Below, piece by piece: positions 1 to 9,570 of a DNA stretch of 18,797 nt. Position 1 is the stretch's first letter, and each line of letters opens with the position of its first letter. This stretch comes from Phellopilus nigrolimitatus (Eukaryota; Basidiomycota; Agaricomycetes; Hymenochaetales; Hymenochaetaceae). A program made the position numbers and the translations under genes. Under the pieces are notes generated by a model. The model was given only the letters and a program-made list of their open reading frames with translations, searched no databases and had not been told where the DNA came from. The DNA is taken from assembly GCA_021029095.1 (NCBI GenBank), contig JAJOHG010000454.1, positions 1-18,797 of the forward strand, in the 5' to 3' direction.

Positions 1-812
1 GCTACTTCTAGTTTGAACTTGTACATGATAATTAAGTTCCGCGAAAAGTCGACAAATGAACTATAAAGAGACACCATAGTCATATGATACAGGTAAGAAG
101 CTTGCCGAGTTTACGACAGCATAGGTAGGCAATCGTGTCATCGGAAATTACCTCAGCGACATTGTATGATCGAGGTCTCCTAAAGAAGTGGAAGCAACAG
201 TTCCGCCAGCACACATGTTCAGAACGTCTTGCGAGGTCGGAATTAAGATGCATCCCGAACACCGCTGAGCAAGCCATAGAAGCTCGCGAGGCTGATTTGA
301 CCCATGGAGACGGTACGTAGAAGCTGCGTTATGATTCGAGACTGGTGCCTTACAAATGTATGACCGAGGCGACCTTAGGAGCGGGAACTTTGCGGCTCAG
401 ATGATGGCGCAAGAGAGCACCTCATCGAAGCCCGCACTGTGACCACACCAATCGATGATTGCAAAGTACAGGGTGTTATCAGGCGGAATGTTAACTCCCC
501 GGCCTGACGCTCGTGCAGGACTTAAGAAGTCGACTGTTATTGAAGGCCACTTCGTGCCGCGGCACGCGCGATCTGCGAAGACTGCGCAGATTGGAAGCTT
601 GAACTTTAGTCGATGACTTCAAGCTGCTCCTTTGCATGTGACTTGCAAGAAAAGAATTCCAATGCTCGAGGACGAAGAGCTGTCCTAAATTGTGTGTAGG
701 ATTAAGCTAGTTCTCAATCATACGCGGCAATCTCCGGGATAACACGAGTCGACTGACTTAATTGTGCTCATTTTCAAACTTCATTTGCGCTCTTCACTCC
801 CAAACCTTAAAG
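1..812. other. Intergenic region upstream of HAM1, no gene recognised
   Basis: Both strands were read. Open frames here are short (about 60-65 codons) and resemble no family I know. A basic stretch on the + strand around 135-320 is the most protein-like, but it has no splice partners or motif. The 3' end should contain the HAM1 promoter and 5' UTR. I see nothing else that can be supported. Confidence 0.5.
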
Positions 813-1799
813 ATGTCGAGCAGAACACTAAGTACATATGAACACTGGTATAAACCTAATGCAAAGACTCTGATGGTATATCTCCGCAGCTTTCGTCACC
901 GGAAACGCGCACAAACTCAGGGAAGTTCGAGCCATCCTGTCTGACGGATCGAGTGGCTTTGCATCGATAAATCTTGAGTCGAAAGACTTGGATGGTAAGT
1001 CTCCCACAACTATTTTATTGTACTTCTCAGATTAGATGTGTTTGACCACTCAATAATTATTTTTCTTGCATATTTTAGTTCCGGAACTTCAAGGGACTAC
1101 GCAAGAAGTAGCACGCGAGAAGTGTCGTCGTGCAGCAGAGTTGGTATATCTTCACCTTATTTCAATATCGGTACTCGTGAAACAGATTTTTGATTTCATA
1201 GGTCGGCGGACCGTGTATAACGGAGGACGTTGCGCTATGCTTCAAGGCCATGAACAATCTTCCTGGCCCATACATTAAGCACTTTCTTAAAGCCCTTGGC
1301 CCCACAGGAAAGTATTGTGCCTAGTGCTGTAAACGAGGGTTTTGATCCGGCCTCTTTATTGTCTTCCGCTAAACGTTTTTGTTGCCCAATTTCCTCATTT
1401 ACACACATAATTAACGGCATTCTTACATAGGTCTGAACACGCTCTTGCAAGGTTTCCCGACAACCGATGCGTATGCGATTTGCACATTTGCGTATAGCGC
1501 TGGACCAGGGACTGAGCCCATTCTTTTCGAGGGCAAGACAGAGGGAAAGATCGTTCTCCCTCGCGGTCCTCAGGATTTTGGCTGGGACTGCACGTTCGAG
1601 GCGGAAGGTACAGGGAAGACGTAAGTACCTCTATTTCTTTCTCCGACTTTCAAAAAAAAACGCGAATCGTTGTCCTGTCGACTAATTTCTGATCTGGATA
1701 CGTAGGTATGCTGAGATGCGGGCGGACGAAAAGAATAAGATTTCCCATCGTTATCGTGCTCTTGAGAAACTCCGGACGTATCTGCAATCTCTAGCTTAG
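813..1799 (+). CDS. HAM1: Inosine/xanthosine triphosphate pyrophosphatase (HAM1/ITPA family)
   Basis: This enzyme hydrolyses ITP, dITP and XTP to monophosphates plus pyrophosphate, keeping deaminated purines out of nucleic acids; it is normally cytosolic. Exons: 813-831, 890-994, 1079-1143, 1202-1307, 1431-1620, 1706-1799, giving 192 aa, usual for the family. The first exon encodes only MSSRTL plus one base, and splicing completes the N-terminal motif [13 protein letters not shown] (substrate loop, K15). Further family signatures are [54 protein letters not shown] and [12 protein letters not shown]. Introns 1, 2, 3 and 5 are GT...AG and 58-85 nt long. Intron 4 (1308-1430, 123 nt) must start with GA to keep the frame. 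The only nearby GT (1312) gives the wrong frame, and retention of the intron ends at a TAG at 1322. Identity is very secure; expression of a full-length product is less so. Confidence 0.93.
1308..1430 (+). other. HAM1 intron 4 with non-canonical GA donor
   Basis: The protein alignment needs glycine then Leu-Asn at this junction (GPTG followed by LNTLL). That forces removal of 1308-1430, or the equivalent one-base slide. The donor reads GAAAGT, one change from the consensus GTAAGT. The acceptor TACATAG and a TTAAC branch-like site at 1411-1415 look normal. The intron is longer than its neighbours. No GT...AG alternative nearby preserves the frame. Confidence 0.7.
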
Positions 1800-2286
1800 A
1801 CGGAAGGGCTTAGCACGTTAAAGAATAGTGGAGAGGGAGGAAAGCAAACATCGTTGGCGGTCACCGTCTTAAGTATAAAATAACGTCTCTTTTTCTCTCT
1901 TTTTCCAAGAAAATAAATTCATGTTTATGGAGAAACGGCAATCTACCTATTCAAAAATGAGACTCTACTAGCTTGCTTATCAATGTTCAAAACGTACAAG
2001 TGCGCGTCATTTAGCTGTTTGATCGAGTGTATATTACGCGTTACCGTGCAATTGTCTGACTTACACATACTGTTTTAGTCTCATACTTTGCCAATCACGA
2101 TGGCTTGTTGATATGAAACTGCGCGCGCTTGCGTCGAACGAATCACCCTGCTTTACCTTGCCTATATAATTGCAAAAGGGACCGACAAGTTTATCGAGTG
2201 TCTAGTACCTGTATACATAGGAAGATGGAGATGAAGGCTCCATCAAAATATCGGTTGTCTTTCGACCACAAGAACTAGCGCCTAAG
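1800..2286 (+). other. HAM1 3' region and intergenic spacer
   Basis: About 490 bases follow the HAM1 stop. AT-rich sequence such as AAAATAAATTC near 1910 could serve 3' end formation. No coding frame is recognised. The last part, around 2210-2286, would be the promoter and leader of the decayed gene that begins at 2287. Confidence 0.4.
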
Positions 2287-3300
2287 ATGTCCTACTGTCC
2301 ACCTCCGAAGACATCTCCTCCAGTTTCATCTGACATTGCTGCTTCCCCAGAGGAGCTCGTGGTACACTCAAATGAAGACGTCGAGGTGCTTTCCACGGAC
2401 TTTTCTACAGCGCTGGCTACGCATTAGTCTCTTTGCTTGCCTCTCTGCCTTCCACAGATGAGCTCGGGGGATACCACTACTTTTGTGAGAGCATATAGTC
2501 GGGAGTTGCATGCGTCGGAAGTTGAGATGGATGATTGGCTGCGCTTCGTGTGAGTGCCGCCCATTTTTTATTGTTGTTTTCGGTATAGACAACTGTGTCT
2601 CGACTTGTTTTGACTGGCATTACTTTTGTAGCGACGGTTTGAACATTGCAATAACAGCGAGTTAACCACTCCGAGTAGTCAGCACGGCGGGACTGATAGT
2701 TGGATTTGTGTACATGCCTATCTGGCAGTCAAAATTTAATTTAATACACCCTTTTCATTTAGACCTTACCACTGTGCTGTTGTTGCCGGTGCAAGCATGC
2801 AGCTCAGCGCGCAAGTCGGAATCAGAGTCGTATCGAAGACACTTACAGATCGTTACATGCGGCGGACTAATATCGAATACTTCGCCCCGCGTGGTCTGCG
2901 CGCGCGTATCTGCAAAACTGCAGTGGTACGCCAGCTTGTTGGCGTCGACGCATCGCCCTCTGCGATGACCTCGGTGTCGAGCAGATTTGTGAAGCACGCG
3001 AAGACGGCTGGTGGTGTCGCAGACGGTTGCCCTGCACCTGCCGACCGTCCGGGAAGTATACAATAGGTTGACGCCGCCTGTTCCAGCCATCGACCCGAAC
3101 GTATCTAGAGATATGACTTCCCGTCGTCTTTCTGTGCTGAGAAGGCCTCCGGTCTTGGCATGCGCTTGGAATTCGGAAAATCGACCAGGCCGTGGCAAGC
3201 GCAGATAGAAACCGCTATCTACTTGCCGTCCAGGAGGGAAGAGCGACAGGATTATCGCCATCAGCAGCTTGAAGCCCTGACTTTTCGCAAAACATTCTAG
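2287..3300 (+). pseudogene. Decayed gene of an uncharacterised fungal protein family (stop codon plus two frameshifts)
   Basis: Reconstructed exons: 2287-2385, 2458-2549, 2632-2709 and 2763-3300, separated by GT...AG introns of 72, 82 and 53 nt. Visible blocks are AYSRELHASEVEMDDWLRFV, DGLNIAITAS, PLRVVSTAGLIVGFVPYH, QVGIRVVSKTLTDRY, EYFAPRGLRARICKTAVVRQ, TVALHLPTVREVYNRLTPP and LEFGK. I recognise this as a family found in many fungi, with a FIDGLN...ASPPL...GFVPYHW core, but I know no function. Three lesions break it: an in-frame TAA at 2663-2665 where the family has a residue between Ser and Pro; a frame change near 3016 (2-bp loss or 1-bp gain, between TAGG and SQTVAL); and a 1-bp loss near 3138 that returns to the first frame, which then runs to the TAG at 3298-3300. 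All splice sites remain intact, so decay or sequence error would be recent. The small open frames here are pieces of this gene. Confidence 0.75.
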
Positions 3301-4718
3301 AGCAAGCTTGGGAGTAGTGGGGAGATCTCGGACACAACAGAGTCCAAGGTCGCGCGCCGAGGAGGGATGGGTTCGGCAGAACAAACATTGGAATCGAACC
3401 TCACTGGCGCTGCCATCTTATAGGTGCGACCAGCTACGAATGATGGCGACTGGCTACGAGCTTACCGTCTTGTTATTGAGAAATTTGGGGTCTGAGGAAC
3501 GTCCAGGATACACATAGACCACTTGCTGTACGGCGCTACACAGAAATGTTCCACGCATCATGGCTGCCGAGTGCACATGCGAAATAGCGACAGTTCACTA
3601 ACTCATCAAGTCCGACGTAGTGCTCGAATACCTTACGGTTGCCCCCCAGTCCGGTACATAATACCCGTGGAATCGGTTATGCTGCTCTTCCCAATTGTCG
3701 GAAAGACGTACGATACAAGTGAGGCGCCGAGCATCCTGACCTTTCCCCAAAGTGCCAATGGACCTGAGGGCTGATCGCCACTTGACGCTACAATGTTCTT
3801 CCACCTCTTCTATTTTTGTTGTTGGGATGTCCAGCCCGAGAGCATAATTAGAAAGACCTCTGTTCTTTCCGAAGGAATGTGAAATGTCACAACAGTTGGC
3901 CCGAGGCACAAAATAAGTGCAAGTACCCTTCCAGGAAGGAAGAGCGCTGGTTCTACTTTTAATCGTCCACGAAGTCCGAGGCCAGACTACTCGCAGGATC
4001 CCTCAACTAAGTCCTTAGATGATGGCGAGAACACGAGCGATGGAATAACAGAGAAGAAACACCCAGAAGGGTAAGAGGTACATTGGCCTTTGAGCGGGCG
4101 TTTTTTCAAAAGGTGGTCTTGACGTGAGACCGATTCGACCGAAGTAAAGGGGCTCAACGGGTCGATTTGAATGGGCTGTTACTTTTATAGCCGCTTGAAT
4201 CCACCGAGAATCTCTGCGAGAACCAAGAAGAATGGTTTTAAGAGGCTTAAAAAGTGTAATTGTTGTCACGGATTGTGGCGGTAGCGAGCTTACGTAGAGA
4301 AACAGAGTTCCCGCGCGAACAGACGTAGAATAAAAGAAGGCGAGAGCAAGGTTGGCAGTTAAAACTCGATAAGTGTGAGACAAAGAACATCAGCGGAAGC
4401 ACGTACATCGGTACAAAGACGGACGATGCAACTTCTTAACGTTCTGACAGCCTTCTCAAAAAACTCTTCTGGCCCATTCTCGCACACGCAAATCATGATC
4501 TGCAAGCAGGATGATGAGCAGATGGGATTGATGGACAAAGAAGAGAGTCAAATGGAAGAGGTGGCAAACTATCGTGATCATCGTGATCAACTTGCCTCGT
4601 ACGACAGACTATACAATCTGGAAACTGAAAGGCATTCGAAAGGTACATGTACATCTTACAATGAGGATTCCGTATCTAAAGGAAGTTACGCACCCCTAAA
4701 CGTTACACCAAACAGCAC
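3301..4718. other. 1.4-kb region without a convincing gene
   Basis: Several open frames of 70-122 codons exist on both strands (for example 4015-4383 minus, 4375-4722 plus). None shows a motif, a domain or plausible splice partners. The plus-strand frame at 4375-4722 (115 codons, rich in Asp, Glu and Gln) ends within the CDK8 stop codon and could be a small gene, but I cannot support it. A 9-bp direct repeat (ATCGTGATC twice) lies near 4572-4589. The right edge should hold the 3' UTR of CDK8. Confidence 0.4.
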
Positions 4719-6340
4719 CTAGCCAAGCCTAGCCTTCTTCCGCGTATTCCCCGCAACACTATCACCAGCGGTTGCGGAGCTTACGCCCACGGGCAGCCGC
4801 GCCATGTTTGCCCCGCCATATGGCGCACCTGGTGCGTACGAACCTGCACTCGTCCCCGCAGCTGGAGCTGGCGCGCCAGGACCGAACCCGCTCGCGAAGC
4901 TCGCAACGCCGCTGGCGTGCGCGGAACTCGCGGGAGCGGGAGCACGTGCGGCAGGGAGCATTGCCGCAGATGCTTCGTCGTGCGTGATGCGTCGGGTTGG
5001 AGGACGCTGCGCCTCAGAAAGGGTGAGGAACGCGCTAGATGCCAAATCAGCTAGGAACAATGGCCCCGGTCAGTACAAGATGGACATACTTGCGCGTTGG
5101 CTCGGGGTCTTCTTGAAACCACTTGTGCTCCATCGCTTCGCGGGCGGTTAGTCGCCTGTCCGGATCGTATGCAAACAAGCGGCGCAGGAGATCATAGCCA
5201 TCTTTTGACCGGATGCGGGTCTGACACCAATCAGAGAGTCTGTCTTTAAACCTGTAGCGAAAATGTCAGCTTAAACTTGTACAGAAAGAATAGTATTCAC
5301 TTGTCCAATCTCTTCATATTCTGAAATTCAGGCATGTTCTTCAACCCAGGCCATTCGGATACTGCTAGTCATCAGCACTGAGTAAATTCTAAGACTACAA
5401 CACTAACCATCCGGAGTCCCTCGGACTTCAAAAATCTTTAGCAGCTGATCGCGTTGGAACGGAACATTTTTCTTTGAGTCCATTTTCGCTTCCTCGCCCT
5501 TAAAGATCGGGCGCAAGCTAGCAAGTTCGGCCAGAACGCAGCCAACTGCCCAAATATCGATTGCCTTAGTGTAGTGGCGAGCACCGAGGAGCAGCTCAGG
5601 GGCGCGGTACCAGATCGTTACAACGACCTTGTCTCCTGAGATAAGAGGCTGAAGCGGCTCATAGATGAGTCGCGCGAGACCCAAATCACCGACTTTGACG
5701 ATACCCGAGGATGTGATGAGGATGTTCGCAGGTTTTAGGTCGCGGTGCAGAATATGACATGAATGAAGATATAGGACACCATTGAGGAGCTGGTAAATCA
5801 GAGATTTGAGAACGGAAAGGGGGATCTGCGTGCGAAGATTCTGGGAATGATGGTGAATGACTTGCTGGAGCAATGTAAGTCTATGAAATCCATGTATGCA
5901 TATAACAATGCTCACGAGGAAGTCGTGTTCGGCGTACTCGAAAACCATGTAAATCGACTTTTCTTCTAGAATCACCTCTTTCAACGCAGCGATATTCTCA
6001 TGGCTGATCTCACGATTCAACTATATTCATGATTCGTCAAAATCGGACTGCACTTGTTTGATGAGCTACAGACCGCGATCTCGCGTATAGCGCTCTGACT
6101 GATACCGGTATATGTGACTGCCTCGCCTTCCTTGTCCGGTTTGAACTTCTTGACGGCATATATACGGTCGTTGTCCTCCTCTTCCTTTGACCGCACCTTG
6201 TACACGCGGCCGTACGTACCAGAGGAGATAAATCCAAGAAAAATGTATTTTGATTGAACAGATTTCCGCGCGCTGTCCCGCTTGGCGCGGTATGCGCGCA
6301 TAGGATCGCTCTGGAGTGTACCGGACCAGTCTTCCAGCAT
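4719..6340 (-). CDS. SSN3: Cyclin-dependent kinase 8 (Mediator kinase module, SSN3/SRB10)
   Basis: This nuclear Ser/Thr kinase pairs with cyclin C in the Mediator kinase module and phosphorylates the Pol II CTD and transcription factors. Exons on the minus strand: 6340-6074, 6020-5916, 5864-5408, 5361-5301, 5251-5090, 5034-4719, giving 455 aa with five GT...AG introns of 46-55 nt, all in phase. Visible features are a Gly-rich loop ([13 protein letters not shown], about residues 36-48), catalytic K64, the alphaC element SQSAIRE with E87, HRDLKPAN with D166, and DLG (D184) in place of DFG. CDK8 replaces DFG with DMG or DLG. The APE region is [14 protein letters not shown], followed by the CDK8-typical [20 protein letters not shown] insert. 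The tail is about 80 residues rich in Ala, Pro and Gly and ends in the basic motif RKKARLG, a possible nuclear signal. The ATG at 6340 is the first in frame before [11 protein letters not shown]. The gene is divergent from uL13m. Confidence 0.95.
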
Positions 6341-6528
6341 GAGACCTGCCTAGGACATTATAAGAGTCGACAGCGTGAACTTCGAAGTCGGGAAAGAGTG
6401 TCGAAGTCACGTAGATACTAGCAATGGGCCAACGGAGGACTTGAGATACCGAACACGTGATCGTGACTAACTTGTCACGTACGGATTTGCGTCGTTTTGA
6501 CTGTCGACGAGGACCTCCGACTTAGAAA
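6341..6528. promoter_or_regulatory. Shared divergent promoter between CDK8 and uL13m
   Basis: Only 188 bp separate the two start codons, so both 5' UTRs and promoters must lie here. No clear TATA box is visible near either start. The function is inferred from the head-to-head layout. Confidence 0.6.
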
Positions 6529-7280
6529 ATGTCGCAAGCCGTTGGCAATGTAAGCACCTTTGCTAAAGTGAATACCAGAAAATATACTTACAGTGAGAAA
6601 CTGTCTAGACGGTCCTGGCCTATGCCAAAGCTTGGCACCATGTCGACGCTTCAGGCCGCACGTTAGGCAAGCTCGCTGAGCGAGTTGCGACGGTACTCAT
6701 GGGCAAGCACAAGCCCATGTATGACCCCGGTGGTATGTTTATACCAGTGTCTTAGATCTTTCTCTTGACTAACTTATGATTTGTTCTCTTGCACCGTTCC
6801 GAATTTTCTTTCGGGCCATGGGTTTTGCGTTGCACCGTCCACTGAACGCCAGTCGACTGTGGGGACTACGTTGTTGTGACGAACGCGAAGAATGTCCATG
6901 TATCAGGAAAGAAGGCGGAGCAGAAGGTGTACTACAGTCACACAATGTACCCCGGCGGACTGAAGGAACGGCCGTTCAAGGACCTCATCCAGCGAAAACC
7001 CGACGACGTGCGTGGTCCTCTTTCTTTCGTCTCTTTATCACGCAAATTCTGATCTCCGGTCCCTCGTTTATATGAACCTGTTCTGCTGCATGTGTTCTTG
7101 ATCTCATAGATAATACGTGAAGCTGTTTCGGGCATGCTCCCAAAGAACAAGTTGCGTGACCGCCGACTCGAACGTCTCCGCATATTCGCGGAGGATGATA
7201 TGGGCGCATTCAAGCACAACATCTTGAAGCGCTGGGAAGATGGCACGCTGCCGAGCGATACTGTGCCGAAGAGATCATAG
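6529..7280 (+). CDS. MRPL23: Mitochondrial large-subunit ribosomal protein uL13m
   Basis: This is a structural protein of the mitochondrial 54S ribosomal subunit, homologous to bacterial L13 and yeast MRPL23. Exons: 6529-6549, 6609-6732, 6853-7007, 7110-7280, giving 156 aa, close to the family length. Signatures are [88 protein letters not shown] and a C-terminal basic tail. The first exon encodes just MSQAVGN. In intron 1 the first AG (6592-6593) would give an immediate TGA; the second AG (6607-6608) keeps the frame and is the one chosen. Introns 2 (120 nt) and 3 (102 nt) are longer than average for the window. No strong presequence is visible, as in other uL13m proteins. It converges with the Rrn10-like gene, 126 bp between stops. 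Confidence 0.95.
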
Positions 7281-7406
7281 GCACGGTCAGGAGGGGTTTA
7301 ACTGTCGGTTGTCGGATCCGATGTTAACAGTTTCGTGTTTTGCATCCATCTGTTTTTATTTCACTTCTTTGCATTGCTATTTATTGTCACGCTCGCTTCT
7401 CATTCA

Positions 7407-8880
7407 TCAAGCAGGCCAACCAATACCTGTATCTGTATCCGATCGCTCTTCCGAACTGTTCTCCGAGGACGGCAGACCAACTTCTGAAGACATATCCTCG
7501 CCATCCTCGGATCCATCCGCAGAGCTCTTCTTCCCGTCATTCCCCCCAGCCGACTCTGCTTTGTCTCTACCCTGCTCTTGAATTGACATAATTTGCCTCC
7601 TGTGCCGCTGTCCTCCGTCATTTAACGACGCCTTCTTTCGCACTCGTCTTCCGCCTCGTACTTTGCCTTCATCTGCTTCATGAATCAACATCTGTCGCTC
7701 CCATTCCTCGGATGGCACAGCGCTCATCATCTGCACAACATGTTCCTGAAGGAGCATCCCTGCAAAGTAATGTTTGAGATCATCCTAAGGATGAGGCGAA
7801 AGGAAACACTCTAACCTATTGCCATAAGTGCAGATCCGTCGAAAGCTTTGTACATGTCCCGCCTCAGCATCTTCTCTTTATCTCCCTTCGAGCGCCCCTT
7901 TTTCTTTTTATCGTATTTCTGGCTTCTCTTTTCCTTGCCGCTATCCGCGACTCCATCGCTATTCCTATTCTCGTCATCCTCCTCCACATCATTCCCATTG
8001 GATTTGCTGCTACCGTCGAAGTCAAGCTGGGAATCTTGATCATCGTCAACAGGTTCTTCGTTTTGCCTCCGAGCGCGTTTCTCAAGCTTTCTAAGCTTGC
8101 GCTCTTTCCTCTGCCTCCGTGCTTCCCGCGCGGCATCGAACAGACAGCCGTTTGCAGAATAGTACTCGCTAGCGAAGTGGTGTATGCATTTTAAGAGATC
8201 CTGGAAGTCAGATACTGGCGTAAGACGTTGTATTTGGACAAAAAAAATCTGATTACAAAAGCTCTCACAGAAGAGGGTACAGAAAGATTTATTTGATAAT
8301 AGTCAGCCTCATGGCTATGTATAGGTTGGGACGAGGGCCCAGCGAGTGCGTTTGACTGAATCGACTGCGGGACGGCAGTAAAATTTGGATGAGAGTGAAG
8401 GGCGTCGAGAAACGAAAAGTCGTGATAAAATTTCTTCCTCTTCTTGGCTCTCACGTCCTTCAGTCCATCCTCGACGTCATCCGCGGAGCTGTCTGCAATT
8501 CGGCGATCGTCCAATTTTACAGAACTGAGTTCACGCTGAGAGCTTGCGTTGGCGGTAATATCCAGATCGAAAGTCTCCTCGTCTTCCCCTGCCGGTATGT
8601 TTTTTCCTTTTCCTTTACCCTCCCTGTCATCGTCCATGCCTCCCTTCCTACTGCGCCTCCTCTGCTTCACCGCCCCAAATCCACCCGCATCCCGCGCAAT
8701 CCAGTTCCCGAGTGCGTCCCGTGCGTTGTACTTCGAAAGACGTGTCGTGCCATTCACACGGAAACCATTTCCATCGACGTCAAGCTGCGACGGCCCGGGT
8801 CCGGGCTGCACACGCGAGCCATCGGGATGCAATCGGAGACTGGCAAGATCGTGAACAGTGCTGCGTCGACGGATGCTCAT
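7407..8880 (-). CDS. Rrn10-like subunit of the Pol I upstream activating factor (putative)
   Basis: Exons on the minus strand: 8880-8269, 8200-7816, 7759-7407, giving 449 aa with GT...AG introns of 68 and 56 nt in phase. Two conserved blocks flank a charged insert: DLLKCIHHFASEYYSANG at the start of exon 2 and YKAFDGSALMAIG-MLLQEHVVQMM across intron 2. They match, in order and spacing logic, the pair in yeast Rrn10 (a VVHYYATQ block, then an AFDETSLITLGLLIEKW block). Rrn10 belongs to UAF, which activates rDNA transcription by RNA polymerase I. The protein is otherwise highly charged, with Lys/Arg-rich stretches that could be nuclear signals and an acidic, Ser-rich tail. Yeast Rrn10 is only about 145 aa, so this is a much longer form. 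The start at 8880 (MSIRRRSTVHDL) is preferred because conserved-looking sequence begins there; an in-frame ATG at 8958 would add 26 residues. The functional call is moderate: blocks seen, family known, orthology inferred. Confidence 0.6.
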
Positions 8881-9187
8881 TGCAGTTGCTTTGAACGAAG
8901 ATAGGCTCTGAATTGAGGTTCGGTTATTGGCGGAAATCGCAAATTTAGCATCTTCCATTTGATTTCCTCATAAAGGAAGCCGGTTCCCTCTTCTGGTAAG
9001 ATGTGGCAAAACTTCCTCTTTGGGCGTATCCAGTGGCTCTCAGCGCGACCACTCGTGTCCTTCGCGAAGAAATTCTCAGGCAGTATATACATCCGCCAGA
9101 CTGCGAGCTAACCGAAATTGACTTCTAATCTCTTGCCACTCTTACTTTGGATCAGGCTCTGTATTTTGGCTGTAGCGCTCTCACTAG
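8881..9187. other. Upstream region of the Rrn10-like gene
   Basis: This holds the promoter of the minus-strand Rrn10-like gene and possibly the 5' part of the plus-strand candidate gene. An ATG at 9001 opens 36 plus-strand codons (MWQNFLFGRIQWLSARPL...) ending in TAA at 9109. It may be a first exon, but no donor joins it cleanly to the frame that begins at 9188. Confidence 0.3.
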
Positions 9188-9570
9188 CATCCGGGCACGG
9201 TCGGCGGTCGAGAAGAGATCAAGATCCACTTTAGGCGAGCGACACAACTCTCGCAGATTATGCGGAGTAAGGTGCATGAGGCTCTCAGCGTTCGAGCTAT
9301 ACTACACAACTCTTATCAAGCTTGTAAGCATTTCAAGGAGCGCTAACTCAATACTATTCAGTCAACCCGCAAAATTACACAGTTTACAGCATAACTCGCT
9401 TCTCTTATGGCTTTTTAAGTCTATTTGGTGCGCCTACATCTCGGAATCTTGCAACGTGGTACATCAAGGATTACTATGCGAGTCCGACTCTACAATGGTT
9501 ATGGGGAACAAAGTCCGATCCGCGATCATGCTTGGCGTATTTACGGACCGGACCGTACACGGGAGGCTGA
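9188..9570 (+). CDS. Possible uncharacterised spliced gene, 5' end unresolved
   Basis: Two exons, 9188-9323 and 9362-9570, join in phase across a 38-nt interval with strong splice signals: donor GTAAGC, branch site GCTAAC, acceptor TTCAG. The joined frame encodes about 114 residues and ends with TGA at 9568-9570. It contains REEIKIHFRRATQLSQIMRS, ILHNSYQAFNPQNYTVYSIT and WYIKDYYASPTLQWLWGTKS, which looks like real protein with regular hydrophobic and aromatic spacing. I do not recognise the family. The upstream boundary is an acceptor-like CACTAG at 9182-9187; the first exon is not located. The open frame 9147-9683, which reads through the intron, is less protein-like and contains the (AG)n tract. 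Function unknown. Confidence 0.33.

Noticed and set aside
2658..3140. Programmed frameshifting or stop readthrough as the cause of the broken frames
   Set aside because: No slippery heptamer or conserved context is visible, and one gene would need three separate recoding events; decay or sequence error is simpler.
2755..3384. Long minus-strand open frame of 209 codons
   Set aside because: It lies antisense to the conserved blocks of the decayed plus-strand gene and has no recognisable motif; it is a shadow frame.
3390..3400. Minus-strand GGTTCGATTCC, identical to a tRNA B box
   Set aside because: The flanking bases do not form a T stem, and no matching acceptor stem or anticodon arm could be built upstream.
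4015..4383. Minus-strand open frame of 122 codons with hydrophobic segments
   Set aside because: No family resemblance, no splice partners and irregular composition; probably chance.
8389..8904. Plus-strand open frame of 171 codons
   Set aside because: It is antisense to exon 1 of the Rrn10-like gene, which splices cleanly in the other direction.
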